A DNA stretch of 64,000 bases from Lota lota (GCA_026745465.1 JACYXH010000479.1:354895-418894); one strand, 5' to 3'. Shown: positions 37,023 through 49,735, counted from the stretch's first letter. Notes: generated by a model not told the origin, from the letters alone. Numbers and translations are program-made.

Positions 37023-40000
37023 AACACTTACTGTATTGTTTCTCATGGTTTCAACAAGCCGTCTGGCTTGCTCTGGGAATTCTCTGTAAACATGAAGCGT
37101 GTATTGAAACCTCATATGATGATGATGATGATACGTCATGTTTAAATTATTATGATATGAGGTGATGACATGAGACTAATATAGGACATATATGACATGA
37201 TTCATATGATATGTCATGATATAAATATGGTACTATGTGATATGACATGATGTGACATCATTCACTCACGACACCACTGCTCCTGTCTCAGCCATGTTAA
37301 AGCCTGTCTGCCTTTTTCCCTGGCCCTTCGACATCCCCTTAATGTTGGCATTGAACTTCCTGAGGATGTCTAAAGACATAAACCGGGGATACCGCTGCAT
37401 AAGTGACATGCATTTTGGATTCATCACATGGAATCAAGCAAGAAAGTCTGTCATCTAGTGGTGAGTATTTGGATTGACTTGTGGATTCATGCACAGAATT
37501 GGACTTACTGGGTAATGTTGTGATGGTCTCAAGAGCTTTATCACCTCCAATGCTAATTCATAAACAGACAGAGAAATCAACAATATCTTTAAAAATATGA
37601 GTATGTTTTTCTTCTGATTGCATTTGTATTTTGTTCAGTCTCACCTCCACGAAACACCTCTGTATTCAGTAAACAGTGCTAGGATGTTCTTAGCCTTAGC
37701 TCCAAAACCAGACTGTATCCAAACACACACACGGATGATATGTTACATTGGAATTCAGTAGGAAAACTCAGTCATGTTTATATTAGAACAGCAGAATAAA
37801 TAAAGTGACTTAGCAAATATTCAGTATTTCATTTTTGAAAGATAAAAGTAATATCTCTACCGTTAGCGAGTCTCCCATGGCACCCACCACTTTGATGTCT
37901 CCAGGTCGCAACTTATGCACTGCAAAACACAAATACCATTCAAGCCCCCTCTCTCTGTACTTTCTACTCAATGTCACTACAGGTCATATCTGAGGTGAGG
38001 TGGTTCATTCTCACCCGAAGCCGGCACAGAGTCTGAGGGAGCAGTGTTAGTGCAGGTGAAATCACTGCCCCAGTTCTAAAGGAAGGACACCATTATAAGG
38101 AGAAGTAGTTGTGTGAGTAGGGGGAGGGTAGGAGGGCTGGTTGTGGTGGTGACAACACACATTACATTTTAATGTAACCAGCCTGTGCGAGAGACATTGG
38201 AGAGAAATGTGGCCTTGTGTACCTCAAGTGCTAGATAGCATGGCATTCGATTCCCAGTAAGGCTGCCCATGCTAAATCCACCAAATGGAATATGTTATAT
38301 ATTATATAATCTCACAGTAGAAAGGCAGGCCTACCGTAACAGGAGGAGGACTGGGGCGAGGGCCGGGGTAGACGTAGTCACTGTTCTGAGCCGTCCTGAG
38401 GAACGGCATTTTCTGATGAAGAGATCATAAAACACACAAAACATCCATGTGACGACATGACAAAACAATACATCCTAACCTGGAGAACCACACATGGCAG
38501 ACAATGTTCTGTATTGTTTCATATATCCCGTGGGAGGAGTATGTATGTATGTGGATTCTATAGACATATGTTATTACCTTTGAAGGACACTTCAAATCCA
38601 TGCCAGTGCTGAAGTCTTGGCTAAAAGTCTTGTTGCCCACGGACTCAATCTAAGACATTGTGAGAATTGTGCAACACAATATGAAACATATTATGTTTCG
38701 TTTTTTCGATTTGAAATAAATATACTTTTTGCCATCTCTTCTTATTAATACATATTGAATATGTATATATAAGAATACTATACCATGTTGTTCCAAAGCG
38801 CAAGTGCCATCAGCGTATGAGCTTTCTGGCTCAAGTGAAAACAGTCTGGGGAGAAATAGGAGCGATCGGGGCGTCCGTCCTTTAAAATGAGTGCAGGGGG
38901 AGAAGGTCAGCGAGAGTGATGCTGACAAATACGGGGAAATCTAAATTCCAGCCACATAGTGTTCCTATACACTCCTTAATATTCATCTTTACCTCTAGCC
39001 TGGGGAGGATGACCTCCCTAAATAAAGGTTGCAGCACCACAGTGAAGTTCTCATGGGTGTCATAGCGACCGGAGTCAACTAGCTTCCTCATACCACTCTG
39101 AATGGACAAACGGAGATCATTCAGGAAATTATTTGATTTACTTTGAAAATACATAATATTACTAATCAATAATAAATACATTAATGAGCAGGAAGGGATT
39201 AGGCATATTGAAGACATTGAGGTTTGAACCCAGAATATTTTGACTGTAAGTCACTGGTATACATTATGTTCATAAATCGTTTTAATGACTTATTTCTGTA
39301 TCTGTTTAATGTACTTTTATGTTTGTTCATATTTGTTCACACATGAACATATGGTATCACAACATAGTAGCTTTAGATATCAAGGACTATCATCAGAAGT
39401 GCTGATTAACTCGCAGTACTGGCTGGGACAACAAATAATAATGAAAGAAATGTACACTGTGTGGTGGTTTACCTGGTATGCTCGGTTTGTATCTTCGACC
39501 TTCTGGAGTTCCGCTGTTCCCTTGTTAGGGGTCAGAATGCAAGGGCAAATAATTCTGGAGAGGACAAATAAATATCACTGTCATCTATTTGAAGCACAGA
39601 CACTGCTACACAGGAGGATGATGAGGAGCAGGTTCTCGGTAGTCACGTACTTCACAAAGAAGGTGGGGCACCTAAGGCTCTTTTCTTGGTGCAGCTCGCG
39701 GAGAGGAACGATGTGCATCAGCTCCACCAGATTCACCATGGCCCGGGGAACCTGTTGGGAGAAATAGGACAATGGAGGCGATGAATGGGAGATTGCAATG
39801 GAACACAAGCAGCTTAATGAAAATCAATTGGGTCTCATGGGATGCAATCCAAACTGAAGGGTCTCTTTCTAGTCTACCTCTTTATGGAGGATATCCAGGG
39901 CCTCGCGGACACGACCGATCACATTCTCCGGTGAGAAAAAAACCTGGAGGATTGCAGTGAAATGTAGGGAGGAGTCAATAGGGGCGATGGATACTGGATA

Positions 40001-40899
40001 GGGTGATAGTATGAAAATCACATGGCACATGGACACATTTCTTTCTCCAAAATGAGTTATGAAATTACCTTTATTTGCAATTAGAGACAGAAACTCACCG
40101 TGTCTGTGCAGAAGTCACAAATGTCATTTCCCCCAATAAATATGGTGATCACTTTCCAGTCATTCTGGAAATCGATGCGCTGAATACAGATGGCAAGGTA
40201 GTTAGATCATTGTTTTTGGTTTTACTAAACTTAAAGGTACAATATATAAACTTTACTGAATTAAATCATAAAATGACCAAGATTTGTCATCAGAGATTGA
40301 GGAAACATGCTAAATCGAAACTGACTTCTCTGACAACAAGACTCCTATTCTCCTTTTAAATTTTTGTTCGGGGTAGGAACATTTGTTTTTGTTTTTGCCT
40401 GTGTGCTATGATTCACTATTCTCACTATTGGCACACAATCCCAGTGTGCTGCAAACATGGAAGCAAGAAAACACACTGGATCAACTAAAGATTGTACTCC
40501 ATTCTACCTGACCTAAAAAACGTTGTCCTCTTTTGAAAAAGCTCCATTACCAGAGCCATGCTAAAACAAGAATACATCTTGGAGATGCATTTGAAAGATG
40601 GAGACAGACTAGAGCCCAAAATGATTTAAAGACTGATGCCACATGAGCTGGATTATAATTTGCAAACAATAAATGAATTGCAAACGTATAAATGAACAGA
40701 TTGACTTACAGTGTAGGACTTGTCGTCGCTTGTTATTGTCGTAATATAATAATTGCGCTCGTCTCGAATATGCAATGTTGTGAATTTGGATTGCAGCACC
40801 CATTTAAGCACTCTGTTTCAAAGTTACATATTGTACCTTTAAATGAGCCAATTTAAATAGTTTGGGTATGTGTGTTTTAGTGTGTGTGTGTGTGTGTGT

Positions 40900-40986
<87 letters not shown>

Positions 40987-43900
40987 TGTCTGCCCGCATT
41001 TATAGTCATCATTCAACTCATATGTGCTCACCGTGTCATTCTTCATTTTGTCCACTAGAGTGCGCGCCTGTTTCACCATGTTACTGGAAGCACAACAATT
41101 CAAATAGGCCATAGAGAAGGGATATTGGCATTAATGACTTAAAAGTAGGTCACATGGACAAAACGTACCCACTCTTGGCCCCTGATACGGCTTGGTTGAA
41201 GAAGGCTTGAGGATTGTTCTCATCGCCGATCCCCACGGAGAAGCCAGTCAGATTTGAGTTAAACTCCTTTAAGATGTCTGGACAAAGGTTAAAAAGTGAA
41301 ACGGATGATGACAAGCCACTTCCAATTTCCCATAGTAATGAATGTGTGCAGTGGGAATGGTGACATTTTAAGGTCATCGTAATACACGATACAGTGAAGC
41401 GTCAAATTGGGGGTGACTATCTACTAAGTGCAACTGAACCAGATAGCGGGGGCATTTACTTATGAGATAAGTCAACTGTTAGTATTTTATTGTAGTAGTT
41501 CATTATCAAATACAGTGTACAATTGTGCTTCTAAACACTATCAATCATATAATTTGATGATAAAAGCCTACTTTAATTTTAATTAATTATATCTGAGCTT
41601 CTGTTAAGTCTGGGATATTTTGTTTAGAGATAACGCAGATAATATTAACAGAAAGTTCACATTTATCGTAATGTTAACACTGTGGATGTGTACAGTAATA
41701 TGCCTATAATACAAATGAGGAATACATCTGTATATTTAATTTAAAAAATAGTAACAATTATTACTAAATAAATAAAGTTAAAGTGAGGTACTCACTTGGA
41801 AGAGTGGTCACATTGGCAAGATTGGCATCGCCACCGATACTGAAAATAAATAATATTTAAAAAAATACACAAACTATAAGTAAATATTGACTGTGAATAA
41901 AACAGAGGAAAACCCCACTGTTCATCCATGGTGCTCTTACACACTTCAGCACACACGTGTGCTGTATGCTATCTCACCTCCATGATAGACCTCTGTATTC
42001 ATTCCTTACTAGCAGAAGGTTGTTTGTCTTGGCACCGACACCATTACCTGCCTGCACAGAAATAATTAACGGTTGACAATACCATACAATTTCTAAGGAC
42101 CTCACTATACGGTGGATAATATCACATAATCTTCGCATCTTCTTGCATAACTTCTTCTTTTAACTCCACCCTGACACATACACACACACACAAACACAAA
42201 CACACACACATACCGCACACACACATACAAATGGACGACCACTGACCGTGAGTGAGTCTCCTAATGCTGCCACTACTTTGACGTCTCCTGGTCTAAGTAC
42301 ATGAACTGAAAACGCGAAAGAAACAATGGAGTTGTGTTTAGTATTATAATTATTACTATTATTATTATTATTAACATCAGGGTAAGAAATACAATCCATA
42401 CCCGAGGTAGGGGTAGTAGGGGAAGGATCCCGATCCACACAGATCATCTCTGTCCCCATAACCTGCATGAACAGGAATGTGTGTTAATTATTGCCTGCTC
42501 CAACCGTGCAGTTGTAGATTCATTACAAAGAGTCACTGAGACTTACAGGGTCAGTTAGGGAAGTGTTGCTGTACACTGTTGGTGCTTCTGTCCTTTCTCT
42601 GGGAGAATTATTTTGTGTGCGCAGAAATTGTGCCTGATATCGAAAGCAGAGAGAGACAAAACAATTAACAGCATCAATTCGAATTATTTTCACTGAAATC
42701 GTACTTCAAATGTGATATTATATTCAGAACATAACATATTTTCAATTTAATCTAAATTAAAACAAAATAAAGTGGCTATAACACGTTTAGAGATTAATAA
42801 TGATGATGAATGCACATATATACAAAATAAGAATAACATAAGAGACAGATTTATATAACCTCAACAACTTCTCTTCTCACCTCTGTATGGCCAGAGGCTG
42901 TGCCAACATCGTTATCCTTGACCGTAGCCTCACCTGTGAATGTAAAATGGAACTGGGGACAGAAGAGGGCCTTATTGGTCATTTATGAACCTTATTGGTC
43001 AGATAAAAAGTCTGCGTTATCTGATGCAGCCGAGGCAGCCAAGATAGGCTAGATTGTGCCGATAAGATGTGCAGTTTGTTTTATGTAGATATATATGTGT
43101 GGTGGTAAACGAAATGTAATTTAATTTCAAAATCCTTTCGAGATAATCTCTTGATCAGTAAAATCGTATCTAATCTCTCACGCAGGACAAATTGTTATGC
43201 TTCGTCATCGTCTTCAGTGTGTTCAAGAAACAGAAAGGCGGGCGGTCAAAACCCTTGCGTGGTTAACTATTAGCACAGCGCTGTGTATTGTACTGTAGAT
43301 TGCTGTGTACCAAACTTATAAATAATGTATTTGTACATAATGTACCATGTTTTCCAGTAGCTGGAGGGCTAGTTGGTTCAAGTTTTCAAAGTTGGACTCT
43401 TCCTATGGAGAAACAAAACAAGGCACTAATTACATAAATAGGAGTCTCTCGTGGTAACATGCAACAAAGCAGGGAGAATAGACACTAAGCAGAATCAGGT
43501 TGCTTCCTGTAGGTTCCCTTCTTACTGAATCCATGGTCGGACCCAAGATAATCGGTTTCGACTGCAAAATGACGGCAAAGTCTTCACGCTCACTAAATCT
43601 TTCCATGGCACGCTGAAGAGAGTCCTAGAAAACGAAGGGATGGTTGAATCATGAAGCGAAATACACATTGACAGGACAGGGGAATCAGTATTTTAAATGT
43701 GATCCAATTGTACCTGTAGTGTTTGTATATCTAAAGCTCTTTGAATTCGTTGATTCATGCTGATATCAGTTGCACACTGGTAGCTGTACATATGATGAAA
43801 ACAAACACACACCACATGTATGTATAGTTGAATAAAGCTTTGTAACATACTAAATAACATTCTATGATTAAGGAATATATGTTGAACGATTAACACTCAC

Positions 43901-46845
43901 TTTTCCAATGTATTGGGCCCACTCCAGACGACTGTATGAACCAGTGTACGACGCAGCTGCAAGATTCAAACTTAAATTATTATTACTTTAACAAGTAGAT
44001 AGGATTTAATGATAAGTAATCACCGTTTCGGGTTCTTCATCTGTAATACCTTTTTCTTTAATATCTCTAGTGCTTCCTCCACCTCTCTCACCATAGTTTC
44101 AGGTTCCATGACTGCCTATGTTACAAAGGGAAGAACCTTGTTTTTTACTGTGGTTTCATTTGGAATGGTTTTATGTCCATAAAGCTCAACACTGGCACGT
44201 TGATGTTTATATATATTTTAAAACAATACATTTCTTTCTTACTCCATCTCTCATTTGCTTGACCTTTTTATGGTTTTTTTGTAACTCGGTTTGAAACTAG
44301 AAAAAGCAGCCAGCATGACGTGGAATCTCACCTGCTGTGTGCAGGAACGCAGAGAATCTGCCGGAACAAAAAGCAACACAAACTTCCAGTCTGTGGCCTG
44401 CAAGAACATATAAGTTCAATCAGAGTTTAATCTCAATAACAACCCAGTGTTTTACAGTTTCAGAGTTTCAGGTTAAAGCTAGTATTTATCATAAATTCTA
44501 GCATATAAAATGGTAAATTTAATGGATTAGTTTAATGGATGATAGGGTAAATGTAAGCTTTTGGATAGGATAGTCAGAATGTAGGTTTTGTAATGGTTAC
44601 GAGGGATTCAGTTGTAACCTGATGTTGGGAAAGAGATTGTGAAACATTGCCAGCCTCCTCCAACAGATTCCTGCATCAGAGTAAAAAGAAAACCGTATTC
44701 ATGTGTGTGTGTGTGTGTGAGTGTGTGTGTGTGCACGTGTGTTTGTGTGTGAATGAGTTACCTGTGCTCCAATGCCAGATCCAAGGGTATAGAGAAGACA
44801 TCAGCATTAAAGACAGACAGCTCTACAGACGACATAAAGAGATAATTACCTATTATATCCATATAGAACATCTCTTGAAATCAAGTTCATTGAAATGACA
44901 TGCTGATGATGTAATAGTATATGGCATGACATTGAAATATGTGATTATGCTTTTTATGATATTTTTTCTTCCTTTCCCTTGTCATTGGGACTATCCATTT
45001 GGTTATATACTAGAGGGGATTATTGACCTATGTTTATGGCCTCACCTCTGATTCACAAAGATAAAAAACAATCCTCAAATTATCTTTATCAGTTAATAAT
45101 GTTGACGCACGTTGCATAAGAAAAAAGGTTTTCAACAGACAAGGTCAACTATCCAATGAGGAAGGTGCCTGAGCTGATTCATAATGTTAAAGATTTTGAA
45201 ACAAATATATACTTGTTTCACCAAATAGATATGAAAACAAATTCATATTTAAGAACATAACATAATCTATTATAGTGAAATATTATTGTAAAATCGTATT
45301 AATCACTCTTAATAATGAATCAACCAATTGTTTAGACCATTTAAAATATGAATCAATAATATCTTCATAATCTTCATAGACCACATCATTTAAACAATAT
45401 ATATATATATATTAATCCCCTGCTGTACCACATCAATGATGTTATATATAACATACACAAAGAAACAGCACCGTATTAGTGGCCATAAAGAAGAAAATTC
45501 AGACCTACCAGCAACTTTGCTTAATATACTGGACGCCATAGGCCTAGGAGGGGAAATGTTCATAATGAACTTCAGTTCTTAGCATATCAACACTTACTTT
45601 ACAACAACAAACTTATGAAATTACATATGATTTAGTCCACTTATGTATTTTGGAGGCGTACCTTTGTGATATTGGTATTCCCATGGTAGAAAACCGGGAT
45701 ATGTCAGAGGGTCTGAGAGTGTCAACTGGTGATTAAAAGTAATATTGAACAGTGACTATTATGTAAAGAGTGTAGCATGAAGATCTGATGGTGACTTTAA
45801 AACGGGTAGTTTAAAAATCTGCAATAGATCAGTTGTGAAAAACACAACTCTCTGATGACACAGGTTGCTGATTGCACTCTCTATTGTCTTTATAGTAAGT
45901 TTATTGTGCCATCACAGACACAATAAAGTGTGTTATAGCAGAGATAGCACTTATCCCTGTGCCTTGATTTGAGTGTTTGGTTAGTTACTGCGTTGGCCTC
46001 AGTTAATTTGAATTGTTTAAATAATTGTAATCTTGTATTAAAACATGTACCTGAGACAGGTAGGGGTAAAGGGGCAGGTTTGGGGCTGGCTGGGGTTTCA
46101 TAGTCAATCTGGAACCGAAAAATAACAAATATTAGGTTATTTTATTAAAGCATATCTCCAACCACATTGTTTATGACACAGCAGTATTCTGATTTGCAAT
46201 AAAAGAAAAGCATCAACATAAAGAAACCCAAACCTTCTGGTATACTCCTGGTGCATTTCGCGGCATATTGGATAGGACGATATCACCAGCATCTAAAAGT
46301 GGCATTTCTAACATAAATTTATTTTAATTTAACAATGGGACTGGAAAAAAACGTAACCATGCACATAACACAACACACATTATTATCATGTGCCTTTTGA
46401 TTATACCTGATAAAGTAAAATTACAATTGTAGTAAGTACACTGTATTATAAGAACTATGAATAACTAGAAACACAACAATGGGTTATAATAATGTAAATA
46501 GTATGCTACAATGAAAGTGAAAATTGGACAACAAACTTAACTATGCATATACAGTATCAGTAAACTTGACTTATATTTGTAAACTGACGGCATTATCTAA
46601 ACAAACACTTTCAAAACAAACAGTTGTTTTGCAGCTCTTTAAAAGCACCGATAGTTAACTGGAATAATACCTTGGCACTAGCAGGAAGTGTACAATACAG
46701 TCAAGGTCACGACTGTGACAACCCAAAATGGGTGAAAATACATTCTTCAAAGCAACGTGTGTGTGAAACAATAACCTATATTACCTGCAAGATAAGCAGC
46801 CACCACCAGCACAGAAACCCTGAGAAGTGTCCCAACCATCATCAT
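34384..46845 (-). CDS. plb1: Phospholipase B1, membrane-associated (three GDSL-lipase repeats)
   Basis: This brush-border ectoenzyme has phospholipase A2, lysophospholipase and lipase activity. Forty-three exons join in one frame of 1101 aa (human has four repeats and about 1458 aa): 46785-46845, 46234-46292, 46051-46108, 45662-45725, 45509-45543, 44762-44822, 44619-44670, 44332-44397, 44050-44115, 43901-43956, 43714-43783, 43526-43624, 43346-43402, 42881-42952, 42547-42633, 42402-42462, 42247-42305, 41978-42051, 41796-41839, 41169-41277, 41032-41083, 40099-40179, 39878-39943, 39651-39751, 39473-39554, 38993-39097, 38784-38879, 38578-38649, 38335-38412, 38015-38075, 37861-37919, 37645-37712, 37509-37552, 37270-37369, 37032-37083, 36814-36894, 36374-36439, 36056-36147, 35790-35871, 35307-35411, 35120-35215, 34910-34984, 34384-34665. 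The start is a signal peptide ([20 protein letters not shown]; the third ATG has the best Kozak context). Repeats 2 and 3 keep GDSLT, GGND and DCFH; repeat 1 has lost them. The end is a Thr/Pro stalk, one membrane helix and a basic tail. Confidence 0.93.
34797..34897. repeat. (GTAC/GTAT)n tetranucleotide microsatellite
   Basis: About 100 bp of GTAC then GTAT units lie in the last plb1 intron and end about 10 bp from the donor of exon 42 (34908-34909). Confidence 0.95.
34910..37919 (-). other. plb1: plb1 lipase repeat 3 (exons 31-42), catalytic motifs intact
   Basis: The repeat opens with [19 protein letters not shown] (nucleophile Ser; exon 37861-37919). It continues with YRGVSWSIGGD, then GGNDLCQYC (exon 36814-36894), [16 protein letters not shown] (exon 35307-35411) and [15 protein letters not shown] (exon 35120-35215), which carries the Asp/His pair. 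The segment [18 protein letters not shown] resembles human repeat IV (GLNVAAEGARARDMPAQA as I recall it). That suggests orthology to the membrane-proximal unit. Confidence 0.88.
36984..37020. repeat. (GA)n microsatellite
   Basis: A pure GA run of about 35 bp lies in a plb1 intron, preceded by a duplicated segment of about 30 bp (TAGATAGAGAGACTGTGTAT, near 36929 and 36957). Confidence 0.9.
40235..40838. mobile_element. TTAA-flanked miniature inverted-repeat DNA transposon
   Basis: The 604-bp element is bounded by TTAA at 40231-40234 and 40839-40842. Its termini are inverted complements: AGGTACAATATATAAACTTT on the left, and the complement of AAAGTTACATATTGTACCT on the right. TTAA target duplications are made by piggyBac and Kolobok transposases. 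No transposase frame is present, so it is non-autonomous. It lies in the plb1 intron between exons 21 and 22. Confidence 0.75.
40880..40984. repeat. (GT)n microsatellite
   Basis: About 100 bp of GT with two TTTA interruptions near the start, in the same plb1 intron as the TTAA-flanked element and about 50 bp from the donor of exon 21. Confidence 0.95.
42177..42232. repeat. (CA)n microsatellite
   Basis: An interrupted CA tract in a plb1 intron, about 15 bp from the donor of exon 17 (42247). Confidence 0.85.
42881..45725 (-). other. plb1: plb1 lipase repeat 1 (exons 4-14), catalytically degenerate
   Basis: The scaffold is recognisable: VDTLRPSDI, then [43 protein letters not shown] and LALQLLENM. 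The nucleophile block reads STMGIPIS instead of GDSLT, the GGND block reads PADS, and the D-x-x-H exon is shortened to 57 nt and lacks both residues. Human repeat I is also known to lack the catalytic serine, so this is probably an ancestral loss with a structural role. Confidence 0.85.
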
Positions 46846-46990
46846 TTGGTATTGGGTAGACACCACAATAAAGGTCTTAAGAAACTTAAGACTTCAAATG
46901 TGCGACAAATAAATATGAAAACACTGCCCACTCCTAATAAATGTATAAAAATGTTCATAAAAGAAAGTAAACCAGTCATTCATTGTGTGG

Positions 46991-47001
46991 TGTATATATG
47001 G
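46991..47001 (-). promoter_or_regulatory. Candidate TATA box of plb1
   Basis: The minus strand reads CCATATATACA here, about 150 bp upstream of the plb1 ATG at 46845. A TATA promoter would fit a tissue-restricted gene, but no start-site data are available. Confidence 0.35.
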
Positions 47002-47754
47002 AGGAGAAAAAGAGGAGGAGCAGGACCCTTACAAGCAGGTGTGGCCAATTCTAAACTTTATAGAGAAATATTTCGATGGGACAACGTCAATGGGATTATT
47101 ATTATGATTGGAAGCTACTGCTTTCTCTCAGATATACATTTAATTTATGTTAGAGGTTTAACGGTTTGAAGTATTCAGAGTAGATTCTACTTGGATCAAT
47201 AAGTACTTATAGTAATTTATGAATCCTGCGGGAAATTGTTGTGATATGTGATATAACCGTTTGACATAGGATACATTTTTTATGGATATTAGGCTTTGGA
47301 AAATTGGCATTGTTATACCCAAATGTTACTCCTTGATAACACATTCAAAATGTTCTTAAAGGGGATTATTTAATATAAACAAAAGAGCCACCTTCAATTA
47401 AACTTAATGCTTTGTCTAAAGCTGCTATGAGTAGAAGTCTAGAACTCAAATGTGTATTTAAATGGCAATGCAGTATTTAACATTATTTTGTAAAATATAT
47501 GAGAAGACCATACAGCTTTTGGGAGGCACATCAGAACATAAATCCTTCATCCTAATCCTATCGTAAAGGAATTGGTGTATGTATCATATTTTCAATAAGA
47601 TACATACAGCTTATCATATCCATGAACCACGAGCCACCACTGCTGACCAACTTCTTGTTTGCATGTCACTCGTAAAGCAAATATGCCTACACAAGTATCC
47701 AACTATTTTTGTGTACTTGCAAGTACACATTTTTTGGCAATACTCCAAGATTTT

Positions 47755-48050
47755 GAGATCACTCGAGTTGTTGTAATGAAAAATCATAAAAAACGTAAAT
47801 ATCTCGTAACATAGGCTAAACAAAACGTTTTGCCACGTCTCGCATGAGAAATGCTGAGGCAGTTTCTAACAAAACAATGACACCCAATTATGACAAATAA
47901 TTTCATAATTAGTAAACAATTACCAAAACACCATTAGTACCAATAACATTCCTATCCTATAATTCCGAAATGTAGGTGGTCATCGCGATGTGACGTCACG
48001 ATGTACAAGCTGATAGGCCACTCGATGGCGGGAACTGCGCTTGCGGCTAG
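47755..48050 (+). repeat. Dispersed repeat family A, copy 2
   Basis: Aligned to 32490-32795 in the same orientation, with GATCACTCGAG at the left, GCCACGTCTCGCATGAGAAA at 47832-47851 and the GTGACGTCAC core (TGACGTCA at 47991-47998). It abuts the 3' end of a LINE at about 48053. Confidence 0.65.
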
Positions 48051-48052
48051 TA

Positions 48053-48660
48053 ATATCAGAATCAGAATCAGAATTGCTTTTTTTTTTACATCTTAACGTG
48101 CAAGTACGCAAGAGTACAATTCTTAGGCTTGGATCCTCAACAGTCACATAGCAGCATCAATACAAGATCAATAACAAAGTATGTAATGATAAATAATAAT
48201 AAGTACAACATCAATACAACAATGTGTTCAAGGGGTAGTGGTACCAGCCACGGTGGTAGTGCAAAAAAATAAAATAAAAAATAAAATGCTGTGCAAAATA
48301 CAGAATATAATGCTGATAATTAAATGGGTTGTTGTAGTGTGCGTGGGGTTGGTTTGGGGGTAATGGATTTTTCCAGGAGCCTGGCTGCTTGGGGGAAAAA
48401 ACGTTGTCATCCTCTGGGTTTTAGCCCCGAGGCTTTGGTACCGCTTCCCCGACGGCAGTAGCTCAGTTTCTGATTGGGGTGGCTGGTGTCCCTAATGATT
48501 CTGAGCTCACATCCGCTGATCCTTTCAGCTGTCAGCACTACCCTTTGCAACGCTTTGCGGCTTTGAGCAGTGCAGTTCCCGTACCAGGCAGTGATGCATC
48601 CCGTCAAGATGCTCTCCATTGTGCTGCTGAAGAAGGCCCCCAGGATCTTGGGCCCTAAGT
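48053..48660 (-). mobile_element. 5'-truncated LINE (L2/CR1-like), C-terminal RT fragment and 3' UTR
   Basis: The minus strand from about 48655 to 48407 encodes a broken fragment reading FSSTMESILTGCITAWYGNC followed by KALQRVV, typical of the end of reverse transcriptases from fish L2/CR1-type LINEs. Downstream it continues to a 3' end with a short TTCTGA repeat tail near 48056-48070. The 5' end is truncated near 48660, as usual for LINE insertions. The frame is disrupted and the copy is dead. Confidence 0.7.
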
Positions 48661-49569
48661 AGTACCGCTAGTACCCCTAGTACCGATGTTGTTTCTGGTT
48701 TGACCTCTTGCTTTATCCAAACTTTTTGGTCCAAGCATTTTCTACTTCTGTCTTTGTTTTCTTACTTTGTTTAGCAGTGCAAGCTGTCGTAGGGTATAGG
48801 TGGGACTTCAAATTTTGGCTGCACTTTCTTTTGCACATGACTTCGGTCATGTATGGTATGTAGATTGACAGACAGGTAAGCCATCCAATAATTTCATTCG
48901 GCCAGAATGAAAGAATTGGATGGGCGTTTTCAAGTGCTGCAACAGCCAGCCACAGATTTTCGGTTTCTACTTCGAGGGAAGTTAATTCAACCAAGGTTGA
49001 ACCTAGATGAGTTCGCCTGTGAAGGAGGTTAGGTTCACAGAATTAGTCGTCATGGCTGAACTGAGAGTAGTCTAATCTTGGTATCTAAAACCGATAATCC
49101 CGGTTTCCCCTCAATTCTAACTGGATTTTAAATAGGCCCCAATAAAGTAACGATGAAAGTACAAACAGGGCCAGGGAAAATACATGTTGTTCGCAGGACA
49201 CTATGACACTATGACACTGTGACCCTTTAGTTATTATCTATAGTAACCATTGCACTGTTTATACCGTGCTTATCGCCCTTGAGGGAAACTGAGACAGCTT
49301 CGGCTGATTCAGACGCAGCAATACCACGAGCTACATCCTGAGATGGCCCAAAGGAGTAGTGGCCTATCTGCAGCTGTGCCCTCAAGGATGTTTCCCTGCT
49401 TTCACCCTGGAGTGTGACTACAGCGCTTCAACCTTTGTATGCTTGACATGTTGTGTTGCCTCTCTGCGCAGAGACTACTTTATCTTATACAATTTTTTAC
49501 CCTTTATTACAATAAACTTTTTAAGTTTAGTAAGAGTTGCGTGGTACAGTTCAAATAATTTCCACCACA

Positions 49570-49735
49570 GGTCCTAAATTCCAAGCCAACAGGTTTTGGG
49601 TTTGAACACGATATGGCAGTCTATCTGCAGGCATCCCAGAGAAATATCCCTAACCCCTACCTGCCCTTTAATAACTTTCATCTCAATTCACTGTAGGTTG
49701 CTTTGGATTAAACGTCTGCTGAATGACTCAATAGG
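49570..49735 (+). mobile_element. 5'-truncated tRNA-type SINE
   Basis: The 3' part reads GTTGCTTTGGATTAAACGTCTGCTGAATGAC, a variant of the tail shared by many teleost SINEs (TTTGGATAAAAGCGTCTGCTAAATG). The preceding CCCCTACCTGCCCTTTAATAA segment matches the copy at 51006-51178. Confidence 0.6.

Larger units (their letters stand above)
38578..42305 (-). other. plb1: plb1 lipase repeat 2 (exons 17-28), catalytic motifs intact
   Basis: GDSLT lies in exon 42247-42305, the oxyanion-type block GGNDICDFC in exon 40099-40179, and [12 protein letters not shown] in exon 38784-38879. The repeat resembles human repeats II/III ([26 protein letters not shown]). Exon lengths closely match those of repeat 3: 59, 74, 44, 109, 52, 81, 66, 101, 82, 105, 96 and 72, against 59, 68, 44, 100, 52, 81, 66, 92, 82, 105, 96 and 75. 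Confidence 0.88.

Noticed and set aside
38200-38285. Possible further SINE (GGCATTCGATTCCCAGTAAGG)
   Set aside because: Only a B-box-like motif is visible, with no A box or conserved tail.
40880-41112. CRISPR-like or coding tandem array
   Set aside because: It is a plain GT microsatellite next to a plb1 exon.
42881-42933. Shorter form of plb1 exon 14 starting at the internal CACAG acceptor
   Set aside because: It breaks the frame with both neighbours; the upstream CCCCAG acceptor gives a 72-nt exon matching the homologous exon in repeat 2.
46624-47169. 181-codon plus-strand frame over the plb1 promoter
   Set aside because: Antisense to plb1 exon 1, low-complexity composition, no recognisable domain or splice context.
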